Counted from the first letter of the stretch, positions 7,555 to 16,712 are shown. The stretch is 64,000 nucleotides of DNA from Sphingomonas kyeonggiensis (GCF_014196745.1 NZ_JACIEH010000001.1:62001-126000); one strand, 5' to 3'. Made by a program: numbers and translations. The notes: generated from the letters alone by a model not told the origin.

Positions 7555-8076
7555 TTAGCGGCAGCGGACGTCGCCGCGGTCGACCGACGAGCCGATCGCC
7601 GCACCTGCGGCCGCGCCGAGCAGCGTGCCGAGCGTGGCGTTGCGACCGTTCGACAGCGAATTGCCGAGCAGGCCGCCGGCGACGCCGCCCACGATCAGGC
7701 CGGTCGTGCCGTCCGAGCGGCGGCAATAATAGCGGCCGTCATTGCCGCGATAGACGCGGTCGTTCCGGCTCAGGCGGCGCTCGCGATAATAGCGGCCGTC
7801 GCGATAATAGTCCGACGGGTTGTAGTAACGCTCGCCCGGGGGCAGGCGGTTATAGTCGTAGTTGCGATAGCGGCGATAATCGCGGCGCCACTCGCGGTCG
7901 TTGCGCTGATCGCGGCGATCATAGCGGTCGCGGCGGTCGTGGCGGTCACGATCGCGCCAGTCCTGCGTCACACCCGCGCTGGTGGCCGCGATCGCGAGCG
8001 GCGCGCCGGAGGCGGCGACGGCCGGAACGGCGGCGAGGCCGGCGCTGGCGATGACTGCGGCTAGAAGGATACGCAT
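7555..8076 (-). CDS. Exported protein with Arg/Tyr/Asp-rich region and glycine-zipper domain
   Basis: This is a 173-residue protein. A cleavable signal peptide (residues 1-22, ending AVAAS) is followed by a strongly charged region of RD, DRR and RRY repeats up to about residue 110. A C-terminal glycine-zipper segment (about 125-165: GLIVGGVAGGLLGNSL, then LGTLLGAAAGAAIGSS) follows. The last part matches the 2TM/rickettsia 17-kDa-like glycine-zipper group found in outer-membrane-associated proteins. The middle resembles RcnB-like periplasmic proteins. The role is unknown. Confidence 0.75.
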   Translation of the reverse strand: MRILLAAVIASAGLAAVPAVAASGAPLAIAATSAGVTQDWRDRDRHDRRDRYDRRDQRNDREWRRDYRRYRNYDYNRLPPGERYYNPSDYYRDGRYYRERRLSRNDRVYRGNDGRYYCRRSDGTTGLIVGGVAGGLLGNSLSNGRNATLGTLLGAAAGAAIGSSVDRGDVRCR

Positions 8077-8125
8077 GGAGTCTCTCCTTGTTTCCAGAAG
8101 ACCAACGTACCGGAACGGGACGGGT

Positions 8126-8158
8126 TGCGTGAACGGAAAACTACCTCCCGTTCACGCA
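8126..8158. terminator. Hairpin, probable terminator
   Basis: TGCGTGAACGG at 8126-8136 pairs with CCGTTCACGCA at 8148-8158 across an 11-base loop, in the 93-base gap between two minus-strand genes. It follows the mannose-6-phosphate isomerase gene as transcribed. No clear U-tract is present. Confidence 0.45.
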
Positions 8159-8169
8159 CCAGCCATGCG

Positions 8170-8994
8170 TCAGATGCGCGTGTCGCCGGGATAGGCGAAG
8201 AGCAGGTCGCTGCCCGCCTCGGCATGCAGCTCGGCGCTGCCCTCGATCGTCACGCATTCGCCGGCCTGGAAGGCGACGCCGTCGACCACGCCTTCGCCGC
8301 GCAGCGGGATCAGCCAGCCGGTGACGCCCGCGGGCACGGTCAGGTTGCGCTTGCCGCCTTCCCAGCGCTCGAGCACGAACTTCGGGCCTTCGACCAGGAT
8401 CACCCGGTCGTCGGCGACGCGGCCCGGCATCGGGTGCGGCACATAGGGCACCGGCTCGGACACCTCGATGCCGGCATCGAGGTGCAGCTCGCGCGGGCGG
8501 CCATAGTCATAGAGGCGATAGGTGGTCTCGCTGTTCTGCTGCACTTCGACCAGGGTGATCCCCGCGCCGATCGCGTGGATCGTGCCCGAGCCCGAATAGA
8601 AGAAGTCGCCGGCCTTGACCGGCTTCCAGTCGAGCAGATGCTCGATCGAGCCGTCGAGCGCGGCGGCGCGCAGGGTCTCGCGATCCGTGGGTTCCTTGGT
8701 GCCCAGCGCGATCGTCGAATCGGGTTCGGCCGCCAGGATCACCCAGCATTCGTCCTTGCCGCGCGGCAGCCCGGCGGCATGCGCCTGCTCGTCGGTCGGG
8801 TGGACCTGCACCGACAGCTTCTCGCTGGTGAAGAGATATTTGATCAGCAGGTCGGGGGTGCTGTTGCCCGGCGTCTGGAACCAGATCTCGCCCACCGGCT
8901 CGCCATCGGCGGCGGGATCGGCAAAGCCCGGCCACAGGGTGTGACGGCCCCAGGGCTTCTCGACGCGGTGGGTGGCAAGCAGGGTAGCGGTCAC
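8170..8994 (-). CDS. Class I mannose-6-phosphate isomerase
   Basis: The enzyme interconverts mannose-6-phosphate and fructose-6-phosphate, supplying GDP-mannose for exopolysaccharide and glycans. It is a short (274-residue) alphaproteobacterial type I form with a cupin fold. Zinc ligands are visible as QVHPTDEQAH, the Glu of GKDECW and the His of SGTIHAIG. An active-site Arg lies in QNSETTYRLYDYGR. I place the start at GTG 8994, because ACGAGG lies 8 bases upstream and the downstream sequence VTATLLATHRVEKPWG fits family N-termini. The longer frame runs into repeat DNA. Confidence 0.85.
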   Translation of the reverse strand: MTATLLATHRVEKPWGRHTLWPGFADPAADGEPVGEIWFQTPGNSTPDLLIKYLFTSEKLSVQVHPTDEQAHAAGLPRGKDECWVILAAEPDSTIALGTKEPTDRETLRAAALDGSIEHLLDWKPVKAGDFFYSGSGTIHAIGAGITLVEVQQNSETTYRLYDYGRPRELHLDAGIEVSEPVPYVPHPMPGRVADDRVILVEGPKFVLERWEGGKRNLTVPAGVTGWLIPLRGEGVVDGVAFQAGECVTIEGSAELHAEAGSDLLFAYPGDTRI

Positions 8995-9090
8995 AAAATA
9001 CCTCGTGAAAACGGTTCGGGGGTCAAACGCGCATGCCCCCTCGTGGCTCCCGCCGCAATTGCTGATTGGCGGTGCGTTCTTGTTGATTGG

Positions 9091-9170
9091 CCGCACCAGC
9101 CCGCTCCCCCACCCGGCCTCCCATCGGCAGTATCTTGTGGGAGGCCGGGTGGGGGAGCGGGCTGGTGCGG
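9091..9170. repeat. Perfect 33-bp inverted repeat
   Basis: Bases 9091-9123 are the exact reverse complement of 9138-9170, separated by a 14-base loop. The arms read CCGCACCAGCCCGC... on the left and end ...GCGGGCTGGTGCGG on the right. The element sits between the divergent mannose-6-phosphate isomerase and bamD genes. It is too long and symmetrical for an operator and has no U-tract, so it looks like a mobile palindromic repeat. Confidence 0.9.
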
Positions 9171-9236
9171 CAATGACACAAAGAGGCCGCGAAAAGGATT
9201 GTTTGAAGCCACGCGACCGCGCTAAGACCCCCGCCC

Positions 9237-10052
9237 ATGCGTACTTCCACCACTCGCGCGCTCGCGCTCTCCCTGCTTCCGGTCCTCGCCCTCTCGATGG
9301 CCGGTTGCGCCAAGAAGAGCGGTGGCAAGGACCTTCCCTATGTCGCGCGCGACGTCGGCACGCTCTATTCCACTGCCAAGCAGAAGCTCGACCAGCACCA
9401 GTACAAGCTGGCCGCGGCGCTGTTCGACGAAGTCGAGCGCCAGCACCCCTATTCGGTCTGGGCGCGCCGCGCGCAGCTGATGGGCGCGTTCAGCTATTAT
9501 CTGAACCGCGACTACACCGAATCCATCTCGTCGGCGCAGCGCTTCCTCGCCGTCCACCCGGGCAACCGCGACGCGCCCTATGCCTATTACCTGATCGGCC
9601 TGAGCTATTACGAGCAGATCAGCGACGTGCAGCGCGACCAGAAGATCACCCAGCAGGCGCTCGATTCGCTGGGCGAGCTCACCCGCCGCTATCCGAACAC
9701 CAAGTACGCCGCCGATGCGCGCCTGAAGATCGACCTTGTCCGCGATCACCTCGCCGGCAAGGAAATGGAGATCGGCCGCTTCTACGAGACCCGCGGCCAG
9801 TGGCTGGCGGCGACGCTGCGCTTCCGCACGGTGGTCGACCAGTACCAGACCACCACCCACGCGCCCGAGGCGCTGATGCGCCTGACCGAAGCCTATCTCG
9901 CGCTCGGCGTGCCCGAGGAAGCGAACAAGGCCGCGGCGGTGCTCGGCGCCAACTATCCCGGCACCGACTGGTACGAGCACGCCTACAAGCTGATGCAGGA
10001 GAACAAGGGCAAGCTCCAGCAGGCCCAGACGGCGGCCAAGCCCGCGAGCTGA
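9237..10052 (+). CDS. bamD: Outer-membrane assembly factor BamD
   Basis: BamD is the essential lipoprotein of the BAM complex that inserts beta-barrel proteins into the outer membrane. The 271-residue product has a lipobox LSMAGC with acylated Cys24. TPR-type helical repeats follow (about 45-250), including the hallmark LFDEVERQHPYSVWARRAQLM and YYEQISDVQRDQKI. The length is typical. The bamD-recN order is conserved in sphingomonads. Only 50 bases separate it from recN, so the two may share a transcript. Confidence 0.95.
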   Translation: MRTSTTRALALSLLPVLALSMAGCAKKSGGKDLPYVARDVGTLYSTAKQKLDQHQYKLAAALFDEVERQHPYSVWARRAQLMGAFSYYLNRDYTESISSAQRFLAVHPGNRDAPYAYYLIGLSYYEQISDVQRDQKITQQALDSLGELTRRYPNTKYAADARLKIDLVRDHLAGKEMEIGRFYETRGQWLAATLRFRTVVDQYQTTTHAPEALMRLTEAYLALGVPEEANKAAAVLGANYPGTDWYEHAYKLMQENKGKLQQAQTAAKPAS

Positions 10053-10102
10053 TGCTCGTCCGGGCTTTCGTTCCCGTTAAGTTCCTGCGATAGAGGCGGC
10101 GC

Positions 10103-11764
10103 ATGCTGACCGCGCTGGCCATACGCGACGTTGTCCTGATCGAGGCGCTGGACCTGGAGTTCGGCGCCGGTCTGGGCGTGCTCACCGGCGAGACCGGAGC
10201 GGGCAAGTCGATCCTGCTCGACGCGCTCGGCCTGGCGCTCGGCGCGCGGGGCGAGACCGGGCTGGTCCGCAATGGCGCCACGCAGGCGGTGGTCACCGCC
10301 AGCTTCGAGCCGCCGGCGCGGGACAGCGAGATCGCCAATATCTTCCACCAGAACGGGCTCGAGCTGGAGCCGGGCGAGCCGCTGATCGTGCGGCGCATCG
10401 TCAAGGCCGATGGCGGCAGCCGCGCCTTCCTCAACGACCAGCCGGCCTCGGCAGGCCTGCTGCGCGAGCTGGCGCCCCATCTGGTCGAGATCCACGGCCA
10501 GCACGACGATCGCGGCATGCTCAATTCGCGCGGCCACCGGGCGCTGCTCGACGCGTTCGGGCGCTGCGATCCGGGGCCGGTGGCGATCGCGCACCGGGCG
10601 TGGCGCGATGCCGAGGCGGCGCTGGCGGTGGCGCGGGCCGAGCAGGACGTTGCCGAGCGCGACCGCGAATGGCTGGAACATGCCGTCGCCGAGCTGCGCG
10701 CGCTCGCGCCCGAGGCCGGCGAGGAGGAAGCGCTGGCAGAGCGCCGGGCGAGCATGCAGCGCGGCGAGAAGATCGCCAGCGAGCTGCAGGGCATCGCCGA
10801 GCTGCTCGACGGTTCGGAAGGCGGGCTGAGCCAGCTCCGCCAGGCGGCGCGGGTGCTCGAGCGCATCGCCGAGGATCACGAGGCGCTGGCCGAGGCGCTC
10901 GCCGCGATCGACCGTGCGATCACCGAGGCGGCCGAGGCGCAGGACAAGGTCGACAGTGCGGCCGAGGCGCTCGCCTTCGATCCCGCCGCGCTGGAGGCGG
11001 ACGAGGCGCGGCTGTTCGAGCTGCGCGGCATCGCCCGCAAGCATCGCGTCCAGCCCGACGAACTGCCCGCGCTGCTCGAGGAACTTTCGGGCCGGCTGGA
11101 ACGGGTCCAGAGCGGCGGGGCAGGGATCGCCAGGCTCGAAGCGGCGGTGGTGGAGACGCACCGCGTCTATGCCGAAGCCGCGAAGACCCTTTCCGCGAAC
11201 CGCACCCTGGCCGCGGCCCGGCTGGATGCGGCGGTGGCGACCGAATTGAAGCCGCTCAAGCTGGACGCCGCGCGTTTCCGCACGGTGGTGGATCCGCAGG
11301 AAGAAGCGAACTGGTCGAGCTTCGGCATGGACCGGGTCGAGTTCGAAGTCTCGACCAATCCCGGTGCGCCCTTCGCGCCGCTGGTCAAGATCGCCTCGGG
11401 CGGCGAGCTGTCGCGCTTCATCCTGGCGATGAAGGTGGCGCTGGCAGAAGAGGGTGGGGCGCGTACGCTGATCTTCGACGAGATCGATCGCGGCGTCGGC
11501 GGCGCGGTCGCCAGCGCGATCGGCGAGCGGCTCGCCCGGCTGGCGGACAGCGCGCAGCTGCTGGTGGTGACGCACAGCCCGCAGGTCGCGGCGCGGGGCG
11601 CGCAGCACCTGCTCATCGCCAAGAGCCATGACGGCACGGTAACCCGCACCGGCGTCACCCCGCTCGATGCCGCCCAGCGCCGCGAGGAGATCGCCCGCAT
11701 GCTCTCGGGCGCCGAGATCACCGACGAGGCAAGGGCCCAGGCCGAGCGGCTGATCGCGGCCTGA
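10103..11764 (+). CDS. recN: DNA repair protein RecN
   Basis: RecN is an SMC-like ATPase recruited to double-strand breaks and linked to RecA-dependent repair. The 553-residue length is typical. The Walker A motif GETGAGKS is at residues 29-36. A long Ala/Glu-rich coiled-coil arm occupies about 170-370. The C-terminal half carries the ABC signature ASGGELSRF, the Walker B motif TLIFDEIDRGVGG and the closing VVTHSPQVAARG. I saw no SOS box in the 50-base upstream gap. Confidence 0.96.
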   Translation: MLTALAIRDVVLIEALDLEFGAGLGVLTGETGAGKSILLDALGLALGARGETGLVRNGATQAVVTASFEPPARDSEIANIFHQNGLELEPGEPLIVRRIVKADGGSRAFLNDQPASAGLLRELAPHLVEIHGQHDDRGMLNSRGHRALLDAFGRCDPGPVAIAHRAWRDAEAALAVARAEQDVAERDREWLEHAVAELRALAPEAGEEEALAERRASMQRGEKIASELQGIAELLDGSEGGLSQLRQAARVLERIAEDHEALAEALAAIDRAITEAAEAQDKVDSAAEALAFDPAALEADEARLFELRGIARKHRVQPDELPALLEELSGRLERVQSGGAGIARLEAAVVETHRVYAEAAKTLSANRTLAAARLDAAVATELKPLKLDAARFRTVVDPQEEANWSSFGMDRVEFEVSTNPGAPFAPLVKIASGGELSRFILAMKVALAEEGGARTLIFDEIDRGVGGAVASAIGERLARLADSAQLLVVTHSPQVAARGAQHLLIAKSHDGTVTRTGVTPLDAAQRREEIARMLSGAEITDEARAQAERLIAA

Positions 11765-11791
11765 ACGCCCTCCCTTGAATGGGAATGGAAG

Positions 11792-12604
11792 CTAGGCGGC
11801 CATCTCACGTGCGATCGGGCGGCGCCCGCCAATCCAGCCGGCATAGCCGATCCCCGCGCCGGCCAGCCCCGCCGCCAGGGCAAGCGGCATCGGTGGCAGC
11901 CCGGCGAACTGGGCGAACAGCTGCCGCCATGCCGGAAGCGGCCCGAGAAACTGGAAGAGCAACCCGCCGAGCACGATCGCCGCACCGGCAAGGAAGAACG
12001 GGCGGCCATGGCGTCCGCTGCGCAGCGCCAGGCCGAAGGCGATCGCCGCGGTGATCGCATTGCCGAGCTGGAAGCCGATGCCGAGCTTCCAGAAATCCTC
12101 CGGCCCGCCGATGCCCAGCGGCGGCAGGATCGGGGCGAGCCGGCCGAGGATCGGGGGCAGCAGGAAGAGCACCGTCGCCAGCATGTAGCGCGCATGGAGC
12201 TGGACCTGCCGCCGCGTGCGCAGCGCCGCATAATAGCACCAGGCGAAGGCGGCGACCGAGAGGATATCGATCCAGGCCAGGCCCGGCGCGTACATCGGAT
12301 AGAAGGGCGACGGCGCCTCGACATAGCGTTGCGCCATGCCGAGGAAGATCATCGATCCCCCGGCAAGGAACAGCGGGAACAGCGCCAGGCTCCAAGCCCC
12401 GAGCGCGCGGTGCAGCGCATTGTGGCCCGTATGGATCGTCCAGCTCTGCGCGATCAGGAGCAGCAGCCACAGCGTCGCGGTCACGCCGTGCGCGTGCATC
12501 TGCAGCGGAGCGGTGCCGATCGTGGCGAGATAGCCGGGCCAGAAGGCGAGCGCGGCGAGCGGGAATATCGCGAGCAGGAACCAGTGTGCGTGACGATACG
12601 GCAT
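11792..12604 (-). CDS. Hypothetical polytopic membrane protein
   Basis: This is a 270-residue protein with about seven hydrophobic segments. Conserved-looking histidines occur near membrane borders in MHAHGVTATLW, IHTGHNALHRALG and QLHARYMLAT. That pattern is reminiscent of small haem or quinone membrane proteins of the DUF2306 type, but I cannot assign a family with confidence. The ATG at 12604 is preceded by GGGGAGCAGT. It is transcribed alone and converges with recN. Confidence 0.7.
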   Translation of the reverse strand: MPYRHAHWFLLAIFPLAALAFWPGYLATIGTAPLQMHAHGVTATLWLLLLIAQSWTIHTGHNALHRALGAWSLALFPLFLAGGSMIFLGMAQRYVEAPSPFYPMYAPGLAWIDILSVAAFAWCYYAALRTRRQVQLHARYMLATVLFLLPPILGRLAPILPPLGIGGPEDFWKLGIGFQLGNAITAAIAFGLALRSGRHGRPFFLAGAAIVLGGLLFQFLGPLPAWRQLFAQFAGLPPMPLALAAGLAGAGIGYAGWIGGRRPIAREMAA

Positions 12605-12668
12605 GCGACTGCTCCCCCTTGGTCATCTGCAGAATATCGCAGGTAATCGCGCAGTCAACGCGGCGAGG

Positions 12669-12953
12669 TCAGCCCTTGGTCAGGACGCGCATCATGTTGT
12701 CGCGGATCTCGTTCTGCTTCTCGCGGATCATGCCGGGGATCAGGAAGATGTCGATCAACACCCAGACGAAGCCGATCAGGATGAAATAGGACAGGATCTG
12801 CAGGATCGCCGAAACCGGGCGGCCCAGATAGAAACGGTGCGCGCTGACGAACCACAGGAAGAACCAGAACAGATAGGCCACCACGATGTTCGGCCCGTCA
12901 TTGGCCACGCGCTGCTCGACCAGGCTCATTTCGGCAACCGAGATCGTCATCAT
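12669..12953 (-). CDS. TM2 domain-containing membrane protein
   Basis: This is a 94-residue protein with the TM2 domain. Two hydrophobic helices (about residues 25-45 and 52-75) are joined by a short turn containing HRFYLGRP, the conserved G-x-H-R-F-Y-L-G-type signature. A charged C-terminal tail (MIREKQNEIRDNMMRVL) follows. TM2 proteins have no single known bacterial role. The start is the first of two adjacent ATG codons and is preceded by AGAGGA. Confidence 0.8.
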   Translation of the reverse strand: MMTISVAEMSLVEQRVANDGPNIVVAYLFWFFLWFVSAHRFYLGRPVSAILQILSYFILIGFVWVLIDIFLIPGMIREKQNEIRDNMMRVLTKG

Positions 12954-13160
12954 GGTCCTCTTCGTTTCGTCCCCGGAATCTAGGGGCCGCCGCGCGCCCG
13001 TCAATCGATTCCCCCGGCCCGTTGCCGGCCAATTGCGCCGCTTCGGGTCATCGCATGGGGGACTCCATCCCTCGAAGATGAACGGAACTCTCCGCGTCGT
13101 CACAGCTTGCGACACAAAAGCACGGGTCCGGGGACAAGGCTGCGACAGGCCATGCCCATA

Positions 13161-13195
13161 ACCGGGTTCAGGCCGCAGGGACGGCCCGGTTTTTT
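13161..13195 (+). terminator. Hairpin with T6 tract just upstream of a gene
   Basis: GGCCG at 13171-13175 pairs with CGGCC at 13182-13186. The outer ACCGGG (13161) can alternatively pair with CCCGGT (13185). Six T residues run from 13190 to 13195. The structure ends 17 bases before the ATG at 13212. It is either a leader attenuator of that gene or the 3' end of a short RNA from the preceding gap. Confidence 0.5.
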
Positions 13196-13211
13196 GAAGA
13201 GGAGCGTAGAC

Positions 13212-13586
13212 ATGAAGAAGTTCACCCTGATGCTCGCCGGACTTGGCATCGCCGTCTCGGCCGTTCCGATGACCGCCGCGATGGCCGCGCCGCACCCGGC
13301 GCCCGCCTTCCAGGCATGGCAGAGCATCAATTCGCGCCAGGCCAATCTCGATCTCCGGATCGACCAGGGCGTCCGCTCGGGCGCGCTGACCCGGGGCGAG
13401 GCGGCGCGCCTCCGTGCCGATCTCAACAGCCTGTCGCGGCTCGAGGCCCAGTATCGCCGCTCGCGTCCGGGCCTGACGCTCGCCGAGCGCCGTGACCTGG
13501 ATCGCCGCTTCGATGCCCTGTCGGCACGGGTCCGCGTCGAGAAGCACGATCGCGACAATCGCCCTGGCCGTCCCGGTCGCTGGTAA
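13212..13586 (+). CDS. Small exported charged helical protein
   Basis: This is a 124-residue protein with a signal peptide (residues 1-26, ending AAMAAP). A mature Arg/Asp-rich, likely helical region carries a repeated theme (IDQGVRSGALTRGEAARLRADL and LAERRDLDRRFDAL). Similar small periplasmic proteins are common in sphingomonads, but I know of no assigned function. The start at 13212 follows GAGGAGCG. A T-tract hairpin lies immediately upstream and a GC-rich hairpin downstream. Confidence 0.75.
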   Translation: MKKFTLMLAGLGIAVSAVPMTAAMAAPHPAPAFQAWQSINSRQANLDLRIDQGVRSGALTRGEAARLRADLNSLSRLEAQYRRSRPGLTLAERRDLDRRFDALSARVRVEKHDRDNRPGRPGRW

Positions 13587-13635
13587 GACAAGCTGACGGG
13601 TTCCCTTTCCGCCCCCTTTGGGGAACCTGACCAGG

Positions 13636-13663
13636 ACGGGCCCCGCCGCAATGCGGGGCCCGT
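13636..13663 (+). terminator. Hairpin terminator
   Basis: ACGGGCCCCGC at 13636-13646 pairs perfectly with GCGGGGCCCGT at 13653-13663 across a 6-base loop, 50 bases after the small exported protein gene. The tail TGCTGTCT is only mildly U-rich. Confidence 0.6.
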
Positions 13664-13735
13664 TGCTGTCTGGGGGAGGTGTAGCGGCATTCGAGAATCC
13701 TCCCCCTGGCGGGGAGGATCGATACGGCCAGCCCC

Positions 13736-14779
13736 TCACCGCAGCGGTTTGCCGCTGTCCTTCCACTTGTCGAGGATCTGCGATTCGCCCTGGTCCATCG
13801 GCGAGGCGCTCGGCGCGGCCCTGGGCACATAGCCGCCGATCGGCGTGCCGCTCTGGGCATAGGCCGGCTGGATGGTCTCGCGCGGGGTGGCGATGGGTGC
13901 GGCGCTCTTGCCGGGGACGGCCACCGGCGCGGGCATCGGCACCGGCATCGGCACCACCGGTGCGGCCAGCTCGGCCAGGTCCACCCGTGCATGCGGCTCG
14001 GGCAGCGGCTCGCCGCCGCGATAGGCCTGGCGGAAGGCGGCGGCGGTGCCCCACCAGCCCTTCCAGCGATGGAAGAAATGCGCGCCGAACACGCCGGTCA
14101 TCACCAGGCTGCGGTTCCAGGACGGGGTGACGGCATAGGTGTGATAGTGCGTGGCCTCGCCCACCGCGCCGAACACCTGGCCCGAAAGCGCGGCGGCGGC
14201 GACCTTCGCGGCGCGGTCCCAGGCCGAGCGCATCGGCGCGCGCGCCATCGCGCCGTCACAGGCGAAGCTGAACTGGCAGCCGCGCTTCTCCGATCCCTGG
14301 AACACGACTCCACATACCGTTGCGGGAAAGGCGGGATGGCGCACGCGGTTGAGGATCACCTGCGCCACCGCGCGCTGCCCGTCGGTCGGCTCGTTCGCCG
14401 CCTCGTAATAGATCGCCGTGGTCAGGCACTGGAGCGCGCGCGACTTGTCGAGCCCGGTGCCGGCGAGGCGGAAGGGCTGGGCCGGCTGGATCGATCCGTC
14501 CACCGTGTCGACCGCATCGGCGGGAATCGGCAGATCGGGCAGGGTGGTGGTGCCGGTCGTGCCGGCGCCGACCGCGGCATCGTCATCGACGGCATAGTAG
14601 AAGGCGGCACCGGGGAAATGATCCTCGGCCTCATAGCCGACCGCGACCGGTTTCGGCTCGGCCTTGCGCGGCTGGGCGGGGGCGAGTGCCTGTGCGGAGA
14701 AGCCGGCGCCGATCAGCGACGCGACGATCGCCGCGGCGAACCCCCGCGCCTGCATCTTCGAGAAACGCCGCCAGAACAA
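13736..14779 (-). CDS. Cell wall hydrolase, SleB/Hydrolase_2 family, exported
   Basis: These enzymes cleave the peptidoglycan glycan strand. The N-terminus is a signal peptide (ending FSAQA). A linker follows, then the Hydrolase_2 catalytic domain at about residues 117-235. That domain has LTTAIYYEAANEP (likely catalytic Glu126), QRAVAQVILNRVRHPAFP and CQFSFACDG. A Pro/Ala-rich tail follows to residue 347. The start could be TTG 14779, with GGGGTGG about 8 bases upstream, or ATG 14755, eight codons later. Both give a workable signal peptide. Confidence 0.88.
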   Translation of the reverse strand: MFWRRFSKMQARGFAAAIVASLIGAGFSAQALAPAQPRKAEPKPVAVGYEAEDHFPGAAFYYAVDDDAAVGAGTTGTTTLPDLPIPADAVDTVDGSIQPAQPFRLAGTGLDKSRALQCLTTAIYYEAANEPTDGQRAVAQVILNRVRHPAFPATVCGVVFQGSEKRGCQFSFACDGAMARAPMRSAWDRAAKVAAAALSGQVFGAVGEATHYHTYAVTPSWNRSLVMTGVFGAHFFHRWKGWWGTAAAFRQAYRGGEPLPEPHARVDLAELAAPVVPMPVPMPAPVAVPGKSAAPIATPRETIQPAYAQSGTPIGGYVPRAAPSASPMDQGESQILDKWKDSGKPLR

Positions 14780-14894
14780 AGTTACGCCACCCCATGGGCC
14801 CCTTGCCCGTGCGCGGCATAGCGTATTTCAGGACGAGCTTCGCCCCCGGATTCCACCGTGTCCCGCAGCGAAACACTTGATGGTAAAGGTAATT

Positions 14895-15524
14895 TTAACC
14901 CTGAGCGGTGCGCAGCGCGGGCAATGCGCTGCGGATCACGCTGAATGCCGAGCGCAGGAACAGGGCAGCGATGGCGGCGCCCACCAGAATATCGGGCCAG
15001 GGCGATGCGAACAGCGCCACGCCGCCCGCCGCCACGAGCACGCCGATGTTCGACACCACGTCGTTGCGCGAACATTCGAAGGTGCTGGCCATGTTCACAT
15101 CCTGCGCGCGGAAGCGCCACAACAGGCGTAGGCAGAGCAGATTGGCGGCCAGCGCAAGCGTGCCGAAACCGAGCATCAGCGTGGAGGAAGGCGGAATGCC
15201 GCTTTGCAGCTTGATCGCGATGTCGATCAGGATGCCTATCCCGAAGGCAAGGATGAACACACCCTTGGCCAGCGCCGCGCCGCCCTTCCACCGATCACTG
15301 CGCGCCAGCGCATAGAGGCTGAGCCCATAGACCAGCGCGTCGCCGAGCATGTCGACCGCATCGGCCATCAGCGCCGCGGAGCCGGCGATCACGCCTGCCC
15401 CGAATTCGAGGAAGAACATCGCGGCGTTGATCACCAGAACGATGGTGAGCACGCGGCGTTGCTCGGCCTGGACGGCGAGCCGCTCGAGTTCCTTGCTCTT
15501 GGCGGAGCAGCAATGTTCGGCCAT
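14895..15524 (-). CDS. Short cation diffusion facilitator transporter
   Basis: This is a 209-residue CDF-family protein with six membrane helices, expected to exchange divalent metal ions for protons across the inner membrane. ALMADAVDMLGDALVYGLSL carries the family's metal-binding D-x3-D on helix 2, and the second half has ECSRNDVVSNIGVL on helix 5. It lacks the usual C-terminal cytosolic dimer domain of about 80 residues. It begins with a possible metal-binding MAEHCC. The metal is unknown. Confidence 0.85.
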   Translation of the reverse strand: MAEHCCSAKSKELERLAVQAEQRRVLTIVLVINAAMFFLEFGAGVIAGSAALMADAVDMLGDALVYGLSLYALARSDRWKGGAALAKGVFILAFGIGILIDIAIKLQSGIPPSSTLMLGFGTLALAANLLCLRLLWRFRAQDVNMASTFECSRNDVVSNIGVLVAAGGVALFASPWPDILVGAAIAALFLRSAFSVIRSALPALRTAQG

Positions 15525-15545
15525 CTCGAACCTCCTGCGGCCAGC

Positions 15546-16676
15546 CTAGGCCTTCGTGCTGTAATAGGAAGCGCGGAAGCCGTTCGCGAATTCGGTCAGC
15601 CGGCCCGCGGCGATGGCGTCGCGCAGGTCCTGCATCAGCACCTGGTAGAACCAGATATTATGCTCGGTCATCAGCATCGCGCCCAGGATCTCGCCGGCAC
15701 GGACGAGATGGTGGAGATAGGCACGGCTCCAGTTGGCGCAGGTCGGGCAGGGGCAGGCCGGGTCGAGCGGGCCCTGGTCCTCGGCGAACCTGGCGTTGCG
15801 GATGTTGATCGGGCCAGTGCGGGTAAAGGCCTGGCCGGTGCGCCCGCTGCGGGTGGGCAGCACGCAATCGAACATGTCGATGCCACGCTCCACCGCACCG
15901 ACGATGTCGTCGGGCTTGCCCACGCCCATCAGGTAGCGCGGCTTGGCGGGATCGAGCTGGCCCGGTGCGAAGTCGAGCACCCCGAACATCGCTTCCTGGC
16001 CTTCGCCGACCGCCAGGCCGCCCACGGCATAGCCGTCGAAGCCGACGTCGAGCAGTGCGTCGGCGCTGGCCTTGCGCAGCCCTTCGTCGAGCGCACCCTG
16101 CTGGATGCCGAAGATCGCGTTGTGCGCGGCATGCTCCTCGGCGGCGAAGAAGGCGTCGCGGCTGCGCTTCGCCCAGCGCATCGATCGCTCCATCGCTGCG
16201 GCCTGGACCTCGCGGGTCGAGGTGGTGGGGACGAGCTCGTCGAACGCCATGGTGATCGAGCTGCCGAGCAGGCGCTGGATCTCGATCGAGCGCTCGGGGC
16301 TCAGCATGTGGCGCGAGCCGTCGAGGTGCGACTTGAAAGCGACGCCTTCCTCGCTGCGCGTGGTCAGGTCGGCCAGACTCATCACCTGGTAGCCGCCCGA
16401 ATCGGTCAGGATCGGGCGATCCCAGCCCATGAACTTGTGCAGGCCGCCGAGCCGGGCGACGCGCTCGGCGCCGGGGCGCAGCATCAGGTGATAGGTGTTG
16501 CCGAGGATGATGTCGGCGCCGGCGGCACGGACGTCCTGCGGCTTCATCGCCTTGACGGTGGCGGCGGTGCCGACGGGCATGAAGGCGGGCGTGCGGATCT
16601 CGCCGCGCTGCATGGCGATGGTGCCGAGGCGCGCCTTGCCGTCGGTGGCGTGGATGGTGAACTCGAAGCGGGGCAT
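15546..16676 (-). CDS. tgt: tRNA-guanine transglycosylase
   Basis: Tgt exchanges guanine 34 for the queuosine precursor in tRNAs for Asp, Asn, His and Tyr. The 376-residue product has the substrate pocket DSGGYQV and the active-site segment MAFDELVPT, an alphaproteobacterial variant of FDECxP. GGLAVGEG is also present. The zinc site is C-P-C-x2-C around CPCPTCANW plus the later His in TEHN. queA lies 7 kb away at 23915. The start at 16676 ([10 protein letters not shown]) matches family N-termini. Longer readings enter repeat DNA. Confidence 0.96.
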   Translation of the reverse strand: MPRFEFTIHATDGKARLGTIAMQRGEIRTPAFMPVGTAATVKAMKPQDVRAAGADIILGNTYHLMLRPGAERVARLGGLHKFMGWDRPILTDSGGYQVMSLADLTTRSEEGVAFKSHLDGSRHMLSPERSIEIQRLLGSSITMAFDELVPTTSTREVQAAAMERSMRWAKRSRDAFFAAEEHAAHNAIFGIQQGALDEGLRKASADALLDVGFDGYAVGGLAVGEGQEAMFGVLDFAPGQLDPAKPRYLMGVGKPDDIVGAVERGIDMFDCVLPTRSGRTGQAFTRTGPINIRNARFAEDQGPLDPACPCPTCANWSRAYLHHLVRAGEILGAMLMTEHNIWFYQVLMQDLRDAIAAGRLTEFANGFRASYYSTKA

Positions 16677-16712
16677 GGGAGTTGCCTTGGCGCGAGAGAG
16701 GCGCGAAGTCCA

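Noticed and set aside
7555..8076. RcnB-type nickel/cobalt protein
   Set aside because: The Arg/Asp/Tyr-rich middle is reminiscent of RcnB, but the C-terminal glycine zipper does not fit. I therefore kept a neutral name.
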